A stretch of DNA of 64,000 nt. It comes from Solanum dulcamara. Lineage: Eukaryota; Streptophyta; Magnoliopsida; Solanales; Solanaceae. Shown piece by piece: positions 13,016-24,900 of this stretch. Location of the stretch: the NCBI RefSeq assembly GCF_947179165.1, contig NC_077240.1, forward strand, positions 5,506,001-5,570,000, read 5' to 3'. The number at the start of each line of letters is the position of its first letter. Within the stretch, counting starts at the first letter, position 1. The translations under genes and the position numbers were made by a program. Below the pieces are notes generated by a model that was not told the DNA's origin, ran no database searches, and saw only the letters and a list, made by a program, of their open reading frames with translations.

Positions 13016-13020
13016 ACAAT

Positions 13021-13243
13021 TTATGTACTATAATATAATTTCATAAAAATTTCAAAAAGGGAAAAAAAATTCTTTAATATTGATTTTAATATAATCATCT
13101 AATAATCTGGTATGGATGGTTGTACCCAAAAAAGCTTTAGAGCACAAATGTGGTCTTCAAACATAAAGATTAGATGAAAACTGAAAAGTCTAAAATTAAA
13201 AATTGTTTTTGGTATAAAAATCTGTTCTTTTTTTCTTTTAGTG
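13021..13243. other. Short AT-rich spacer
   Basis: Nothing supportable is seen here. Before the Copia-1 insertion this sequence would have continued directly from 7882, so it is former upstream flank of GDI. Confidence 0.5.
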
Positions 13244-13519
13244 AATGGTCAAAAATATACTTAAAGTATTTCAGTTTTTTGAGTTTCATATCTAAACTAT
13301 CAGTTATACATAAACTATCATTAATTGTCTATCAAAACATATCTGAACTATCAATTGTTTCTTTTTTCTACCGGAACAATTATGATATTTCAGGTAGGAA
13401 AAAAAACAATTAATAGTTGATGTATAATTTGATAAATAATTGGTGATAGTTATGAAAATTCATAATAATTCTGAAACGAAAAATAAAAAAGGAATAATTT
13501 AAACATGATTTTGACCATT
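13244..13519. repeat. Fold-back MITE-like element
   Basis: Left end aatggtcaaaaatatact and right end gattttgaccatt are inverted copies. The similarity extends inward for over 100 bases on each arm (for example atctaaactatca against tgatagttat). No coding capacity is seen. The superfamily is uncertain. Confidence 0.6.
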
Positions 13520-13879
13520 AATTCTCTTTTTAAAATAATATATTTAAAAAAATTAATATCACGTGTCATATGCAATGAAAAGGGGGAATAATACCTCTAT
13601 TACAATAGTGTCGATATATCGGTAATGTGACATAATAAGAATCTTTTCAAGCTATAAGTCAAAGTAAAGAGTGTTTTAATTAATTGGCCGAACACTTGTA
13701 GTGATCAAGAAATTTTTTTCTTCCTCCTTTTCGTGTATGAACATGAATTTATTAAAGGACGTTCTCATCGGACTTGTGTTTTACAACTGTAATTAGTTTT
13801 GTCTTAATCTGCAAAAACTCATTTTATATATTTTGATGCACTTTAATCCGTTTGTTATTCTGAACTAGTAATCATAAAT

Positions 13880-15000
13880 GAGCGGGTTGAAAATGGGTCA
13901 ACATAAAATGGGTAATAATATAACCCGTCCATATATTATATGGATAAAAATGAATTGGGTAAAATACTAGTTTACCCATTTTTATACATGTTTTCATGAG
14001 TAAATTGTACTCTACTTTAAAATTCAATATGGAGAAAATATTTTAGTCTTTTTTTAAATGAAAAATGTTCAAAATATTTATTTAATTTTATTGAATCATA
14101 AAATTAAATCCGACATCCGATACGGGAGCCGACTTCTAAATCAGGACTCGACTTTGAACCAGACCTATGACCCGATTTCTAAATCGGGACCCGACCTCAA
14201 CTCCCAACTCGGGATCCGACCCCGACCCTCGACTCAGGACCCGACATCCGAATTGAGATTCGATCTTGATACCTAAATCGAGCCCCGACACCTGATCTCG
14301 ATGATCGATCCGAAATCTAAGCTAGACACCTGATTGAGACTCAACCTCGGCTCTTGACTTGAAATTCGACATTCAAACTAGACCCGAACTGACCTAACAC
14401 TGATACCCAACCTCAAGACTGATTCGAGACTCAATTCCCACACCTAAATAGGGACCTGACCCCGAATCGAAATCTGAATCGGAACCCATCATTCAAATTG
14501 AAACTCGACTTTCGAATCAGGATCCAAACCCCACACGGGACCCGATCCCGACACCCGACCTTGAACATAACTTTCAAATCAGAATTTGACCCCAAAATCT
14601 GAGCTCAATGACAAATCTAAAACCTTATCTCGATTCTTGATTTGGGATTCGATCCCAACTTTCGATCCAGAACTCAACTTTCAAACTAAGATACGATTTC
14701 GAGGGCTAAAGACTTCACATTTTCAATTTTATTTTTTTAATTTTATTTATTTATATATTTTATTTTTTAAAATTATAGAGGAGAATAATTAGTTTTAATG
14801 AAGAACATAAAAAGGAAAGAAAGTTACAATATTTTTGGTGATATCATGAATTTTGAATAAATAAAAGTTGAAAGCTTAACTCATTTGGCTAACTCATAGT
14901 TTACTCATATTTTACTCATGAATACCCATATTTTACCCATATTTCTATAAGCTGAATATGAGTTTAAATCTTTTTTTTACCCATCTTAAAATGGGGAACT
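13880..15000. repeat. Degenerate CCGA/TCGG minisatellite (core 14106-14712) with GGGTA-rich flanks
   Basis: Between about 14106 and 14712 the motif gacccgac, with variants cccgac, tcggga and atccgac, recurs dozens of times with no fixed period. CCGA and TCGG alternate, so the block is partly self-complementary. Flanks are rich in atgggtaa / acccat on both sides (13885-13985 and 14920-14995), which suggests that the whole segment is one mobile or satellite-derived unit. The longer open frames inside are by-products of the repeat. It is not CRISPR: the spacing is irregular and there are no unique spacers. Confidence 0.6.
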
Positions 15001-15310
15001 TTCAAAATAGCAAAAATTTGAAACATAATTAGGCTCATTATCTACAGTTTGTTTAATTACGTTTCATAGCTATAGTTTCAGTTGCTATGACAATTTTCGT
15101 TTGTATATCTCGTTACATTATATAAATTAAATTTTTCCGTTTGTATATGTCGCTGCATTATACAAATTGGCTTTCAAAGAAATTGTATATATTCACTTTC
15201 ATATTTGCTTTAGAGATTTGTATATTCACTTCCAGATTTGTATAATAGCAAATTTCATTAAACTGTAGATAATTCGTATAATTAATTGAAATTATACCCT
15301 CATCTCATAA
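15000..15310. repeat. Dispersed AT-rich repeat family, copy A
   Basis: The segment holds blocks such as aattacgtttcatagctatag and tttgtatatctcgttacatta. They recur at 60752-61275 and, more weakly and inverted, at 42040-42440. It ends with tttgtataatagcaaatttc. No coding capacity is seen. This is probably a non-autonomous DNA element. Confidence 0.55.
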
Positions 15311-15957
15311 TATAGTACTAATGTTTGCCAATCAGCGTAATTTTCTCTCTTAAAAATCACTCATCAAATCCATTAAAAAATGAACGGATTGAATGAATTA
15401 CCGAAATATAGGCTCACTTTGCCACCACTATGCATTCAACCATCAACAAAAAGGAAAAACAAATGGGGGGTAAAAAAAAATTCTGCAAGCAATTGTGGCT
15501 AGTTGCACTTCAAAAATGGCTGTTCATAGTTGTGCATTAAGGTTAATTTAATACTTCCTAAAGTGAATATAGATAATTTTTCAATAGTTGAAATATAATA
15601 TCATCGAGTCAAACACTTGTGAAATTACAAAGTGCCTCATAGATGGTTAAGTCCTAAACACAATTATACACGATCTTAACCATTTCAAGCATCACATGAC
15701 CACGAAACTTAATTAAAATGACACATCTGTTTTTGATTGAATAGATGTCAACCAATACAGTACCTAACTAGCTACATTACTCTCTGATTAGGTTGTTGAC
15801 CCTTCGATTCTTGAGAAACTCAATGGTCCCAAAGTTTTTCGCAGGGCCTGGTCAACCAATCTAATCAATTTATACATTTCACTATACGATGCATAATAAA
15901 TAGAAAATTACAAGTTCTTGTTTCAGTAACTATATATCTCTGGTTTTCATATCGAGC

Positions 15958-18900
15958 TCAATAAGGAAAAGCCAAGCTGCACACATAAAGCAAACTAAAT
16001 GAATATAAATAACGTATGACGCGTGAAGAGTGTTCAGTTTCAGGATTTGAGGTTCGGGGTTTGGAATTTGGGTACTTCCTACGTACGTACCCTAACTTGA
16101 GGCTAGTTTCTGAGTCATTGTAGTCCTGATGACTATTGACTAAGCTGCGATTATTGGTGATGGAATCTGCTGAATTTCCTTGCTCAATTGCATTTTGGCC
16201 TTCTTCATTCAATCTTGCCTGCCCGTCATGAATTAATGATTTAGTAATTAAGAGGATTTTTTGCAAAAAAAGGGCATTAATTCCAGAATAATTTACTTGT
16301 GATTGCTGTCTCAATAGTGAATTCTCTTCCTGCAGTTGAGCTTCCTGCACATCAACAGTAAATATAAAGTGGAAAGAAATGTTATGGGGTACTAAACATC
16401 AATTTTCTGATGTTTAGATGGTCGATCAAAATAATTTGAAACCCTAAGATAAAAATTGAAAGGTATATTTGAATTTTATTTTTTTGCTCTAAGGATTTGG
16501 ACACATAAACATCACTTATTCAATGCTGAAGCAGTTAATGGCAAGAGAAAATATGACACTATTTTCCAAGGGTAAGAATTAAACAGACAAAATTGTAACA
16601 AATGGCAAAAATATAGAAATAAATTTAGACTTTTCCCCTTTTTTATAAAAAGTTTTCAACAACTTAATTCTCCATATTTTTCCCTATAATTGTTTTCCAA
16701 ACACCACATTCGAATTCCAGTCAAATTTAGTTCCTGATAGAATCAAATAGTATTTCCTAATTAAGAAAAAAAAAGTTCTATTGACAAAGTAGCTAGAGAA
16801 ATCAATATTCAATCAGTTAATGCATGACTTGCCTTTTTCTTGAGGGAACTGATCTCTCTCATAAACTTGTCACCCTGAAAGACACAAGTTAATGGAATCA
16901 ATGTATCTTGCAGGAACAATTATATATTAATCACATAAGTGCAAAAGAGGAGGGGAATTAAGTAGACAACACCAACAACATAACCAGTGTAATTTTATTT
17001 GGGCAGGGTAATAACCTTATTTGTATCTTTGTGGGGTAGAGAGATTGTTTTCGATAGAGCCTCAGCTAAAAAAAAATATTTTCGAAGCATGATTATGGCA
17101 GCAAGATACAAAGCAGATACAATAACATATAGTAATAATAGACGTTGAAGAATATATAAGAGACAAAGACTGCACGATTACTAAATAATACTGTTAGGAG
17201 AAAGGGAATTAAGTAAATAGGACCTTAATTTTGAGGACACGACTTATTCCTCCCTCGACTAATTTCTCCAATTTCATTAATTCATCCAAGCCAAGTCCTT
17301 GCAGCTCTTCTCCATGTAGTTGCCTAGCATAGTAAGTCATATAATTTGCAATTTGATAGTATTAATTACTAAAATTAGGCAAACTTTTGCAGCACTAATA
17401 TATATAATGAGACACAACAATATATTAACAATGAAGGATATCAAATGTGCCTAGAAATTGTGAAATATCTCAATTGATTGGTAGAAATTAAAACAAAGGA
17501 AGGAAATGAATTCTTGAAGAGATTGACAAATGAAGTCTCAAAATAATACGTGAAGATTTCAGGATTGCCAAGATTTTGTTTTCTGGCCTGTATTTATAAA
17601 GATTGGAACATAAACAATATGGACAATGTCATGAATATATGTGTTATTTAACGAAGATTAAAATAACATCCCTAATTTGACCTACAAAAAATGGATATAT
17701 CTTTAGTTACAGACTTTACAGTAATAAGCTGTAACGACCCGTTAGAACGTTTTGAGTACTAGAACTTCTTATTTCATAAAATACTCATTCCGTAAATTTT
17801 AGATAAAATTTTGAACTATTCGATAACTACGGTTATTTAGTTGATGGATAAATTTGGACCTTAAATTAGTTGGTGGGCTAAATTTATAATTTATTTAATA
17901 CCTTATACTATTTGTCTTATATTATTAAAATAGGTTAGGGGTATTTGTCACTTTTAATACATAAGAATTTTAGAAAAGAAAAGAAAAAGGAGAAGAACTC
18001 CATGTGTGGCGGCAAACACCGAAAAGAAACAATTGAAGGCTTTAGGTAAAAGAATATATATATAACCAATAGTTGGATAAAGGACATTATTTTTATTATT
18101 GAAGATGAGAAAGAAAGGAATCAAAATTTCAATTTTAAAGTTGTGTTACTGCTAATAGCATTCTGGAATTGGGGTTTGTAGTGTTGGTTCTCCCACCTAG
18201 GAGGATAAGTGTGGGTACCACTCATGGGTTATTTTAAGTCGTGACAAACTTTGTATCAGAGCTTTAGGTTCGGTGATCTCATCACACAAGAATAGGTCTA
18301 GTAGAGTCTTGCGGAACGGTACAGGGACGCCTTTACTTTTTTCGAGAGGCTATGGGACTTTAGAAAAACTCCATTCCTTCTTTCTTTCGTGCTATTACTT
18401 GAATTCAATTGGTATCTAACCTTTTTCACTATACTTTTTTGCAAATGTTCAGAACTAAAGCAACATCAGCGCTTAAGCCAGCCGTTAGGATTGTAGCAAG
18501 AGGGGGAGTAGCGATGAGAGATCGTGGTAGAGGTCGAAAGAGAAAGCCCACCAGGGGTATATGTCAGGCAGCTGGGCAACAACTTTTGACTTCTTCGTGT
18601 AGAAGTATATCCCTTGAATTTTGAGGGACAAGAGGGAAGATGAGTTCCTGAATATATAACAAGGGAAGATGCCTGTTGCAGCCTATGAGACCAAATTTCG
18701 CTCCTTATCCAAGTATGCTACTCCACTTTCCTTCAGTCCGAAAAGGCAAATTTCGCCTCTTTTGAAAGAATTAAGGTATGAATCTCTACTACGATTTCAT
18801 AGATTGAGTGTATATTAAAGAGGGTCATGATACGACTACTACAATGGTATCGATGCTTACTTGGTTAGTGTTATGGATTTTGTTACTTCTGCTAGCGACT

Positions 18901-21863
18901 TGATCTAAGAAAGAATGCATATCGCCTGGGCTAGAGACGAAACGGAATTGGTAATATTTTGCAGCTATATAATGGATAGAAATATGTAGGCCATTTGGAT
19001 ACGATCTTTCCAATAGGTATAATGTGGTACTAGTTGTATATAAAAATGGATACGTCGATTGTCAAGTATGAATACTCACTACTTAAGGAGTTATCAGTTG
19101 TATCACACGATCGTATAATGGGATTCGATGTTGCATTCACAGTTGAGAAACCAACTAGTTTGTTACTACAAAATCTTAGGTTAAGCATTGTTTATAAGAA
19201 AGATTTTAGTGGTGGATCTTTGATACAATTAATGTGTTTAGGTTGTCGAGTGTATCCTGAGGATTCTAATGAGGACTGTTGATTTTATCGTAAGCTCCAA
19301 GGGAATAAATCAATATAGGAATGACAAGATCATGGGTAAAGAAAGTCTCAACGAGAAAACTTGAGTAAAGGCAATTGATGATATTTGTAAGAATGTGCGT
19401 ATAAAATTGGTTAGTCCTTTGGTTTTGATTAGTATAGCTAGATTTGAGGTGTCATGTCGATGACATGGTTGACTTGTGGTGATGGCAAGGGCTACTGAGC
19501 ATGATGGTAACAAGAGTTTGTGATAGATTGGTATTGTGATGCAACTATATAATAAGAATTTTTTATTAAATAAATTTGGTATGGTAATAATGACTTGCGA
19601 GTATCTAAGATTGTGGTTTGGTACTATTTGGTGATAAGTGAGTTAACAAAAGGAACAAGAGTTTGGGATACTGCAGATTTCAAGGTATTTGAAAATTGTG
19701 TCATGAAAAGAATCTAAGAAAGATTCAAAAATAAGACATCTCGTATAGACCTTTGGTTCGGAATTGAAGGTTGTAAGAATTTTGCCTTTGAGTTGAGATA
19801 TGACCATGCAATGTGAACTGGTTCGGCACAGACATACTAGGGGTTTATTAACAATTTTTACAAAGATTGGGCTTTGGTTTGACTAATAATTAGTGATGTG
19901 TGGAAGATGCTGTGTTTTATTGTTGGTTTGGATTATTCGAATTGTGATAGATGACTTATGGGGGTGCTACGGTATAGATCTATAGTTATACATGGTTATT
20001 GAGAATTTTGAGGGGATAGAAACTACTTTGTTGATGGAACTACAAAGACTGTTGTGATGCGTTACATAGATACTTGATGGTAAATAGAGGTTATGTGCTC
20101 AAAGTATACAGAATTATTGGGGTGACCGAGAATCTCTCTAAGTTTTGTCACAAGGTATATGATGGTTTGAATGATAGTTGAAACTTGGTATGTAAAAGAT
20201 TGCATAAAGTATCTTATGTTATTCAATATGGTTTTCGTGCATTCTTATGTTATCACCTATTTCGTTCTGGGGATGATTTAGAGTATGATTCCCCGGCTAT
20301 GCGTGATTGTGTGTGGGGACCATTGGGTCTAGTTTTGCCACTCTTAAGGGCTGTTTATGATCACAGCTACTAACATAGCATTTTCGATAGTGTTATTAGA
20401 GTTGTTGTATGCTTGGGTGTATCGCTCGCTAAGTGGTTATTTGATCTTTCCTTCTTTGGGTTGGATAAGTTTGATCCTACCGTGACAATGTCCGATGTCT
20501 AAAGATCAATTTTTTTTATAACTTAAGCTTGTGAAAAAATTTGGTTGTGAGAATGAAATCTCAACAATATCTGTGATGGTTTACGCATTATAAATGGGGG
20601 GTGGTTGGTTCACTTTTTGTTGTAGAGGTATTGTTTCAAAATTTTATAGTGGTTATGTGAGAAAAGATTTGTCCTGATGGTTGTGTTATGGTCTAATGAA
20701 TGTTGATTCAGATTGGATTCATGGGTTAGTCTGTGGCTTGGAAATCACTTCTGATTTGCAAATCTGTCAAAGTTTGATTCGAAAGTTCAGTTCTTACCCT
20801 TGGCAGAGTTTTCATACAATAATAGTTATCTCTCGAGTATTGATATGGCTCTATTTGAGGCATTGTATGGAAGGAGATGTAGGTCTCATATTGGTTGGTT
20901 TGATGCATTTGAGGTGAGACCTTAGAGAATTGATCTTTTGAGAAAATCGTTGGAGAATGTGAAATTCATTCAAAAGAAGCTTCTAGCAGCTCTGAATAGG
21001 CAGAAGGAGTATGTTGATGGAAACATTAGGGACATGAAGCTTATGGAGGGAGAACAAGTGTTGTTGAAGGTTTCACCCATGGCGTAGTGAGATTTAGTAA
21101 GCGAGGTAAGCTCAGTCCGAGGTATATTGAGTCGTTTGAAGTTCTTAAGAATGTTGGAGAGGTGGTCTATGAATTGACTTTATCTCCAGGTTTTTTCGGA
21201 GTGCACCTAGTATTTCATGTTTTTATGCTAAAAAAATATCATGGGGATGAAAACTATATTATTCGCTAGGATTCAGTCTTGCTTGATGAGAATTGTCCTA
21301 TGAGGAGGAGCCTGTAACTATTCTAGATAGGGAGGTTGGCAAATTGAGGTCAAATGAGATTGCATCTGTGAAGGTCAAATGGAAGAATCGTTTGGCTGAG
21401 GAGTCCACTTGGGAGACTGAGGCGAATATGCGTGGAAGATATCCACATCTGTTCATTGAGTCAGGTATCCTTTTCTACCCTCGCTCTTCTTTTGACCGTT
21501 CGGGGACGAACGGTGGGTAAATTGGTATCTAATGTAACGACCCGTTAGGTCGTTTTGAGTACTAGAGCTTCTTATTCCATAAAATACTCATCCCGTAAAT
21601 TTTAGATAAAATTTTAGACTATTCGATAACTACAGTTATTTAGTTGATAGGTAAATTTAGACCTTAATTTAGTTGGTGGGCTAAATTTATAATTTATTTA
21701 ATACCTTATATTATTTGTCTTATATTATTAAAATAGGTTAGGAGTATTTGTCACTTTTAATACATAAGAATTTTAGAAAAGAAAAGAAAAAGGAGAAGAA
21801 CTCCATGTGTGGCGGCGAACACCGAAAAGAAACAATTGAAGGCTTCAGGTAAAAGAATATATG

Positions 21864-21919
<56 letters not shown>

Positions 21920-24900
21920 TTGAAGATGAGAAAGAGAAGAATCAAAATTTCAATTTTAAAGTTGTGCTACTGCTAATAGCATTCTGGAATTGGGATTTGT
22001 AGCGTTGGTTCTCCCACCTAGGATGATAAGTGTGGGTGTCACTCATGGCTCATTTTTTATCATGACATAAGCACATTAAAGTTTTGAATCATATTCAAAA
22101 TAAAACCAACGATTACCTTAACTCCTGATTCTTCTCCTCAAGATCCCTGCTAAGCATTGCATAGGTTTTCTTCTCACTCTGGAAAATGAAATATTTGCTT
22201 GTGATTACTAAGTTAAATGAAAATTGAGATAATTATAGTCTGTTTGATGAAGTTTTTGAGAAGTCAAAAAATAGAGCTTATTTTTAGAAAGTTAAGCCGT
22301 TTGGCTAAGCTTTTACGAAAAAATAAATATTTTTTTTTTAGTAGTGACAGGAGTTGTGTTTCATAAATAGAAGAAAGTAGCTTTCTCCGTAAGCACTTTT
22401 GAAATATTATCCAAGCATAAAAAATACTGCTGTAATATAGGCAAACTTATTTTTCAAATTGATTATTGCTGTACACGAAAAACTAAGTACTTTTCCAAAA
22501 AAGTACTTTTGAGAAAAGAACATTATTCAAAATAAACGAATTTTGAAAGTTTGACCAAATATATTATTAATCTCAAACGAGGGCTTATCTTTTAAATATA
22601 CTTTCATGATCACATATTAACTGTTCATAATTTAATATCATTGACAATTGCTAGTATTTACCTGAAGGTTAGAAGCTTGCAATTGTTCTGGACTATCCAT
22701 ATTATCCCTTTCAGACTGCATCTTGTGCTTCTCAATCAGTTGCATCATACTGTGCAAGAATACATAAATATATAATGAGATAAGCTTGAACATAAATGAC
22801 ACTCAGCCTCTATTGATCATTGATGTGCAAAAACTTATATATTTGTGTTCGACATTTCAAATTTTATACATGATCATCGAGATGAGACTAATACTATTTT
22901 CCCTAATCAAAATTACATGAAAATCAGGGGGCACATAAATGATGAATATTCTTTTAATACCGTTAGGGTAGTTAATTAACTGTTCACAGCACGTAATGTA
23001 ATATATTTTCTAAAGTGCAATCAGTTTCAGATGACCTAATTTAATTGTATAGATGCTTTTATATTACATATAATTAGTGTGTAAGAGTTGAACTGATTAA
23101 CAATGTCGATCCTATTGCATAAAATGCGATGATCAGTTGATGAATATGCATGATCTATTCGAATTTTTAACTAATTGAAGAAAGTGGTTTTTCATTATAC
23201 ATACTATTTTATTTTATTTTTGTATATAATAAAGGAAAATGCTCATAAATATCCTGGGAAAAGGCTCATAAATACTTTTCTTCCACCTTTTAGTCTAAAA
23301 ATATTCCTAACCTATTTTTTTGGCTCAAGAATACCCCTAACCTATTGAAAATAACTCAAAAATACGATTCCTTCACCTTTTAGTCTAAAAATACCCTCAA
23401 CATTTGTTATTGGTTCAATGATACCCCTCCTTCCACATTTTTAGTCTAAAAATACCATCAACCTTTGTTATCTCTTTATATTTGTATATCTAATATTTAT
23501 GATTTTAATATTATTTAAACTTTTACCATATTAAAATCTGTATTTTTATTATTTGAACTAAATCAATTTTTTTGTAAATAGTAAATTTTTACTCGACTAA
23601 AAGATTAAAATCGATTAGACAATTTCTACTTAAAATTTGAATCAATAAATAGTTACATATTTCTTTTTAGTCCGGTGCACTTAAGCTCCTGCTATGTGCA
23701 GGGTTCAGGGAAGGACCCGACCACAAAGGTCTATTGTACGCAGCCTTACCTTGCATACATATTTCGTTTTAGTATTGAGGATTAATTGTTATCGTTAAGC
23801 CTATAAAATATCGATTAGAATGTGTAATCTCCAATATAATTTTTACTCGTCTAAAAAAATTAGTAAATAGACATCTTATTAGAAAATCTTCTACTAATTT
23901 GAATCAATAAATAATTATTTTCTTTAGTGTTGAGGACAAATCATTAAGTCTATAAATATATTAATTAGCCAAATTTTATCTTTTTTCCTTTAATCTCTGT
24001 TACTAAAAAAATTGATAGCATAAAGAATTTATTTTTCATTTCAAATATAGTTACACTTAAACATTTTAAATATTTTGGGATGAGCTAATATTAAGAATTT
24101 GAATAAATAAAAAATTATCTTTTAGAAAAAATACAATAATTAATTAATTAGTAAAAGAAATTCAATTCAATTAAATTTGGGTTGATGGTATTTTTAGACT
24201 AAAAGATGAAAGGAGGGGTGTTCTTGAACCAAAAATAAAGGTTGAGAATATTTTTAAACCAAAAGGTGGAGGGGGGTATTTTTGAGCTATTTCCAATAAG
24301 TTAGGGGTATTCTTAAGCCAAAAAAAGTAAGGTTGAGGATATTTTTAGACCAAAAGGTGGAAGAACGATATTTATGAGCCTTTTCTCATAGATGAGGGGT
24401 ATTTATGAGCCTTTTCTCATATAATAATAATGGAAAGGAATTTCTTATGCTATCAAATCACATAACAGATAACTACAAGTAATATTTCATTAAAAAGTGG
24501 GATTAATTGTTGTTGGAAGATAAGACATGTTACCAATTATAACCAGTGGCGGATCCACCTTATGCTGAGGGGGTTCATCCGAACCCCCTTCGGCGGAAAA
24601 TTGTACTATTTATACATGGTTAAAATAATTTTTTATATATATAAAGTAGATGTCGAACCCCCTTCGACTAGCTCGTGTGTCTAGCAATTTAGATTTTGAA
24701 CCCCCTTATTTAAAATCCTGGGTCCGCCACTGATTATAACATGCTAAATCTCCTTAATATCGTTTGGTTTGAAAACAAGTTATGTTGGAATTGATTCTAT
24801 TGAGATTAATCGTGTTGTGATTAGTTATTATGGTATTACTTTTTATTGACTAATTGGTTTGTTGTATTAAAAATAACATGCATTGTTTAATTTCTATAAC

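Larger units (their letters stand above)
7883..13020 (+). mobile_element. Copia-1: Tnt1/Tork-like LTR retrotransposon, nearly intact
   Basis: This is a complete element of 5128 bp (7888-13015) between two copies of the 5-bp target duplication acaat (7883-7887 and 13016-13020). It has two 468-bp LTRs, a primer-binding site tggtatcagagc at 8357-8368 (complementary to the 3' end of initiator tRNA-Met), and one gag-pol frame in the order gag, protease, integrase, reverse transcriptase, RNase H, which is the Copia order. A purine-rich stretch (agtgggagaa) precedes the 3' LTR. The LTRs differ at roughly a dozen positions by eye, so the insertion is fairly recent but not new. It lies head-to-head with GDI in that gene's promoter. 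Confidence 0.95.
17725..22072 (+). mobile_element. Decayed Ty3/Gypsy element (Tekay/Del-like chromovirus) in MADS intron 3
   Basis: The element spans 17730-22067 between taagc target duplications (17725-17729 and 22068-22072). LTRs: 17730-18246 (517 bp) and 21533-22067 (535 bp), both starting tgtaacgacccg and ending atgaca or gtgaca. The primer-binding site ttgtatcagagc at 18251-18262 is one base off the tRNA-Met match. The 3.3-kb interior is shorter than an intact element and full of stops. Recognisable parts are an Arg/Gly-rich gag start at 18445-18560 and the integrase C-terminal end plus chromodomain-like segment at about 20950-21460. It lies antisense to the MADS gene. Confidence 0.9.

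Noticed and set aside
14106..14712. CRISPR-like array
   Set aside because: Irregular spacing, no unique spacers, both orientations mixed, and a plant nuclear context.
14058..14792. Small ORFs rich in SGPDLNSQLG-type sequence as a protein gene
   Set aside because: They are translations of the CCGA minisatellite with no start context, splice sites or homology.
18409..20917. Several 60-80-aa plus-strand ORFs as host genes in MADS intron 3
   Set aside because: They lie inside the Gypsy element between its LTRs and are fragments of decayed gag-pol or chance frames.
24536..24740. tRNA or small structured RNA gene
   Set aside because: The inverted ends with an 8-bp target duplication show a hAT MITE; no tRNA promoter boxes.
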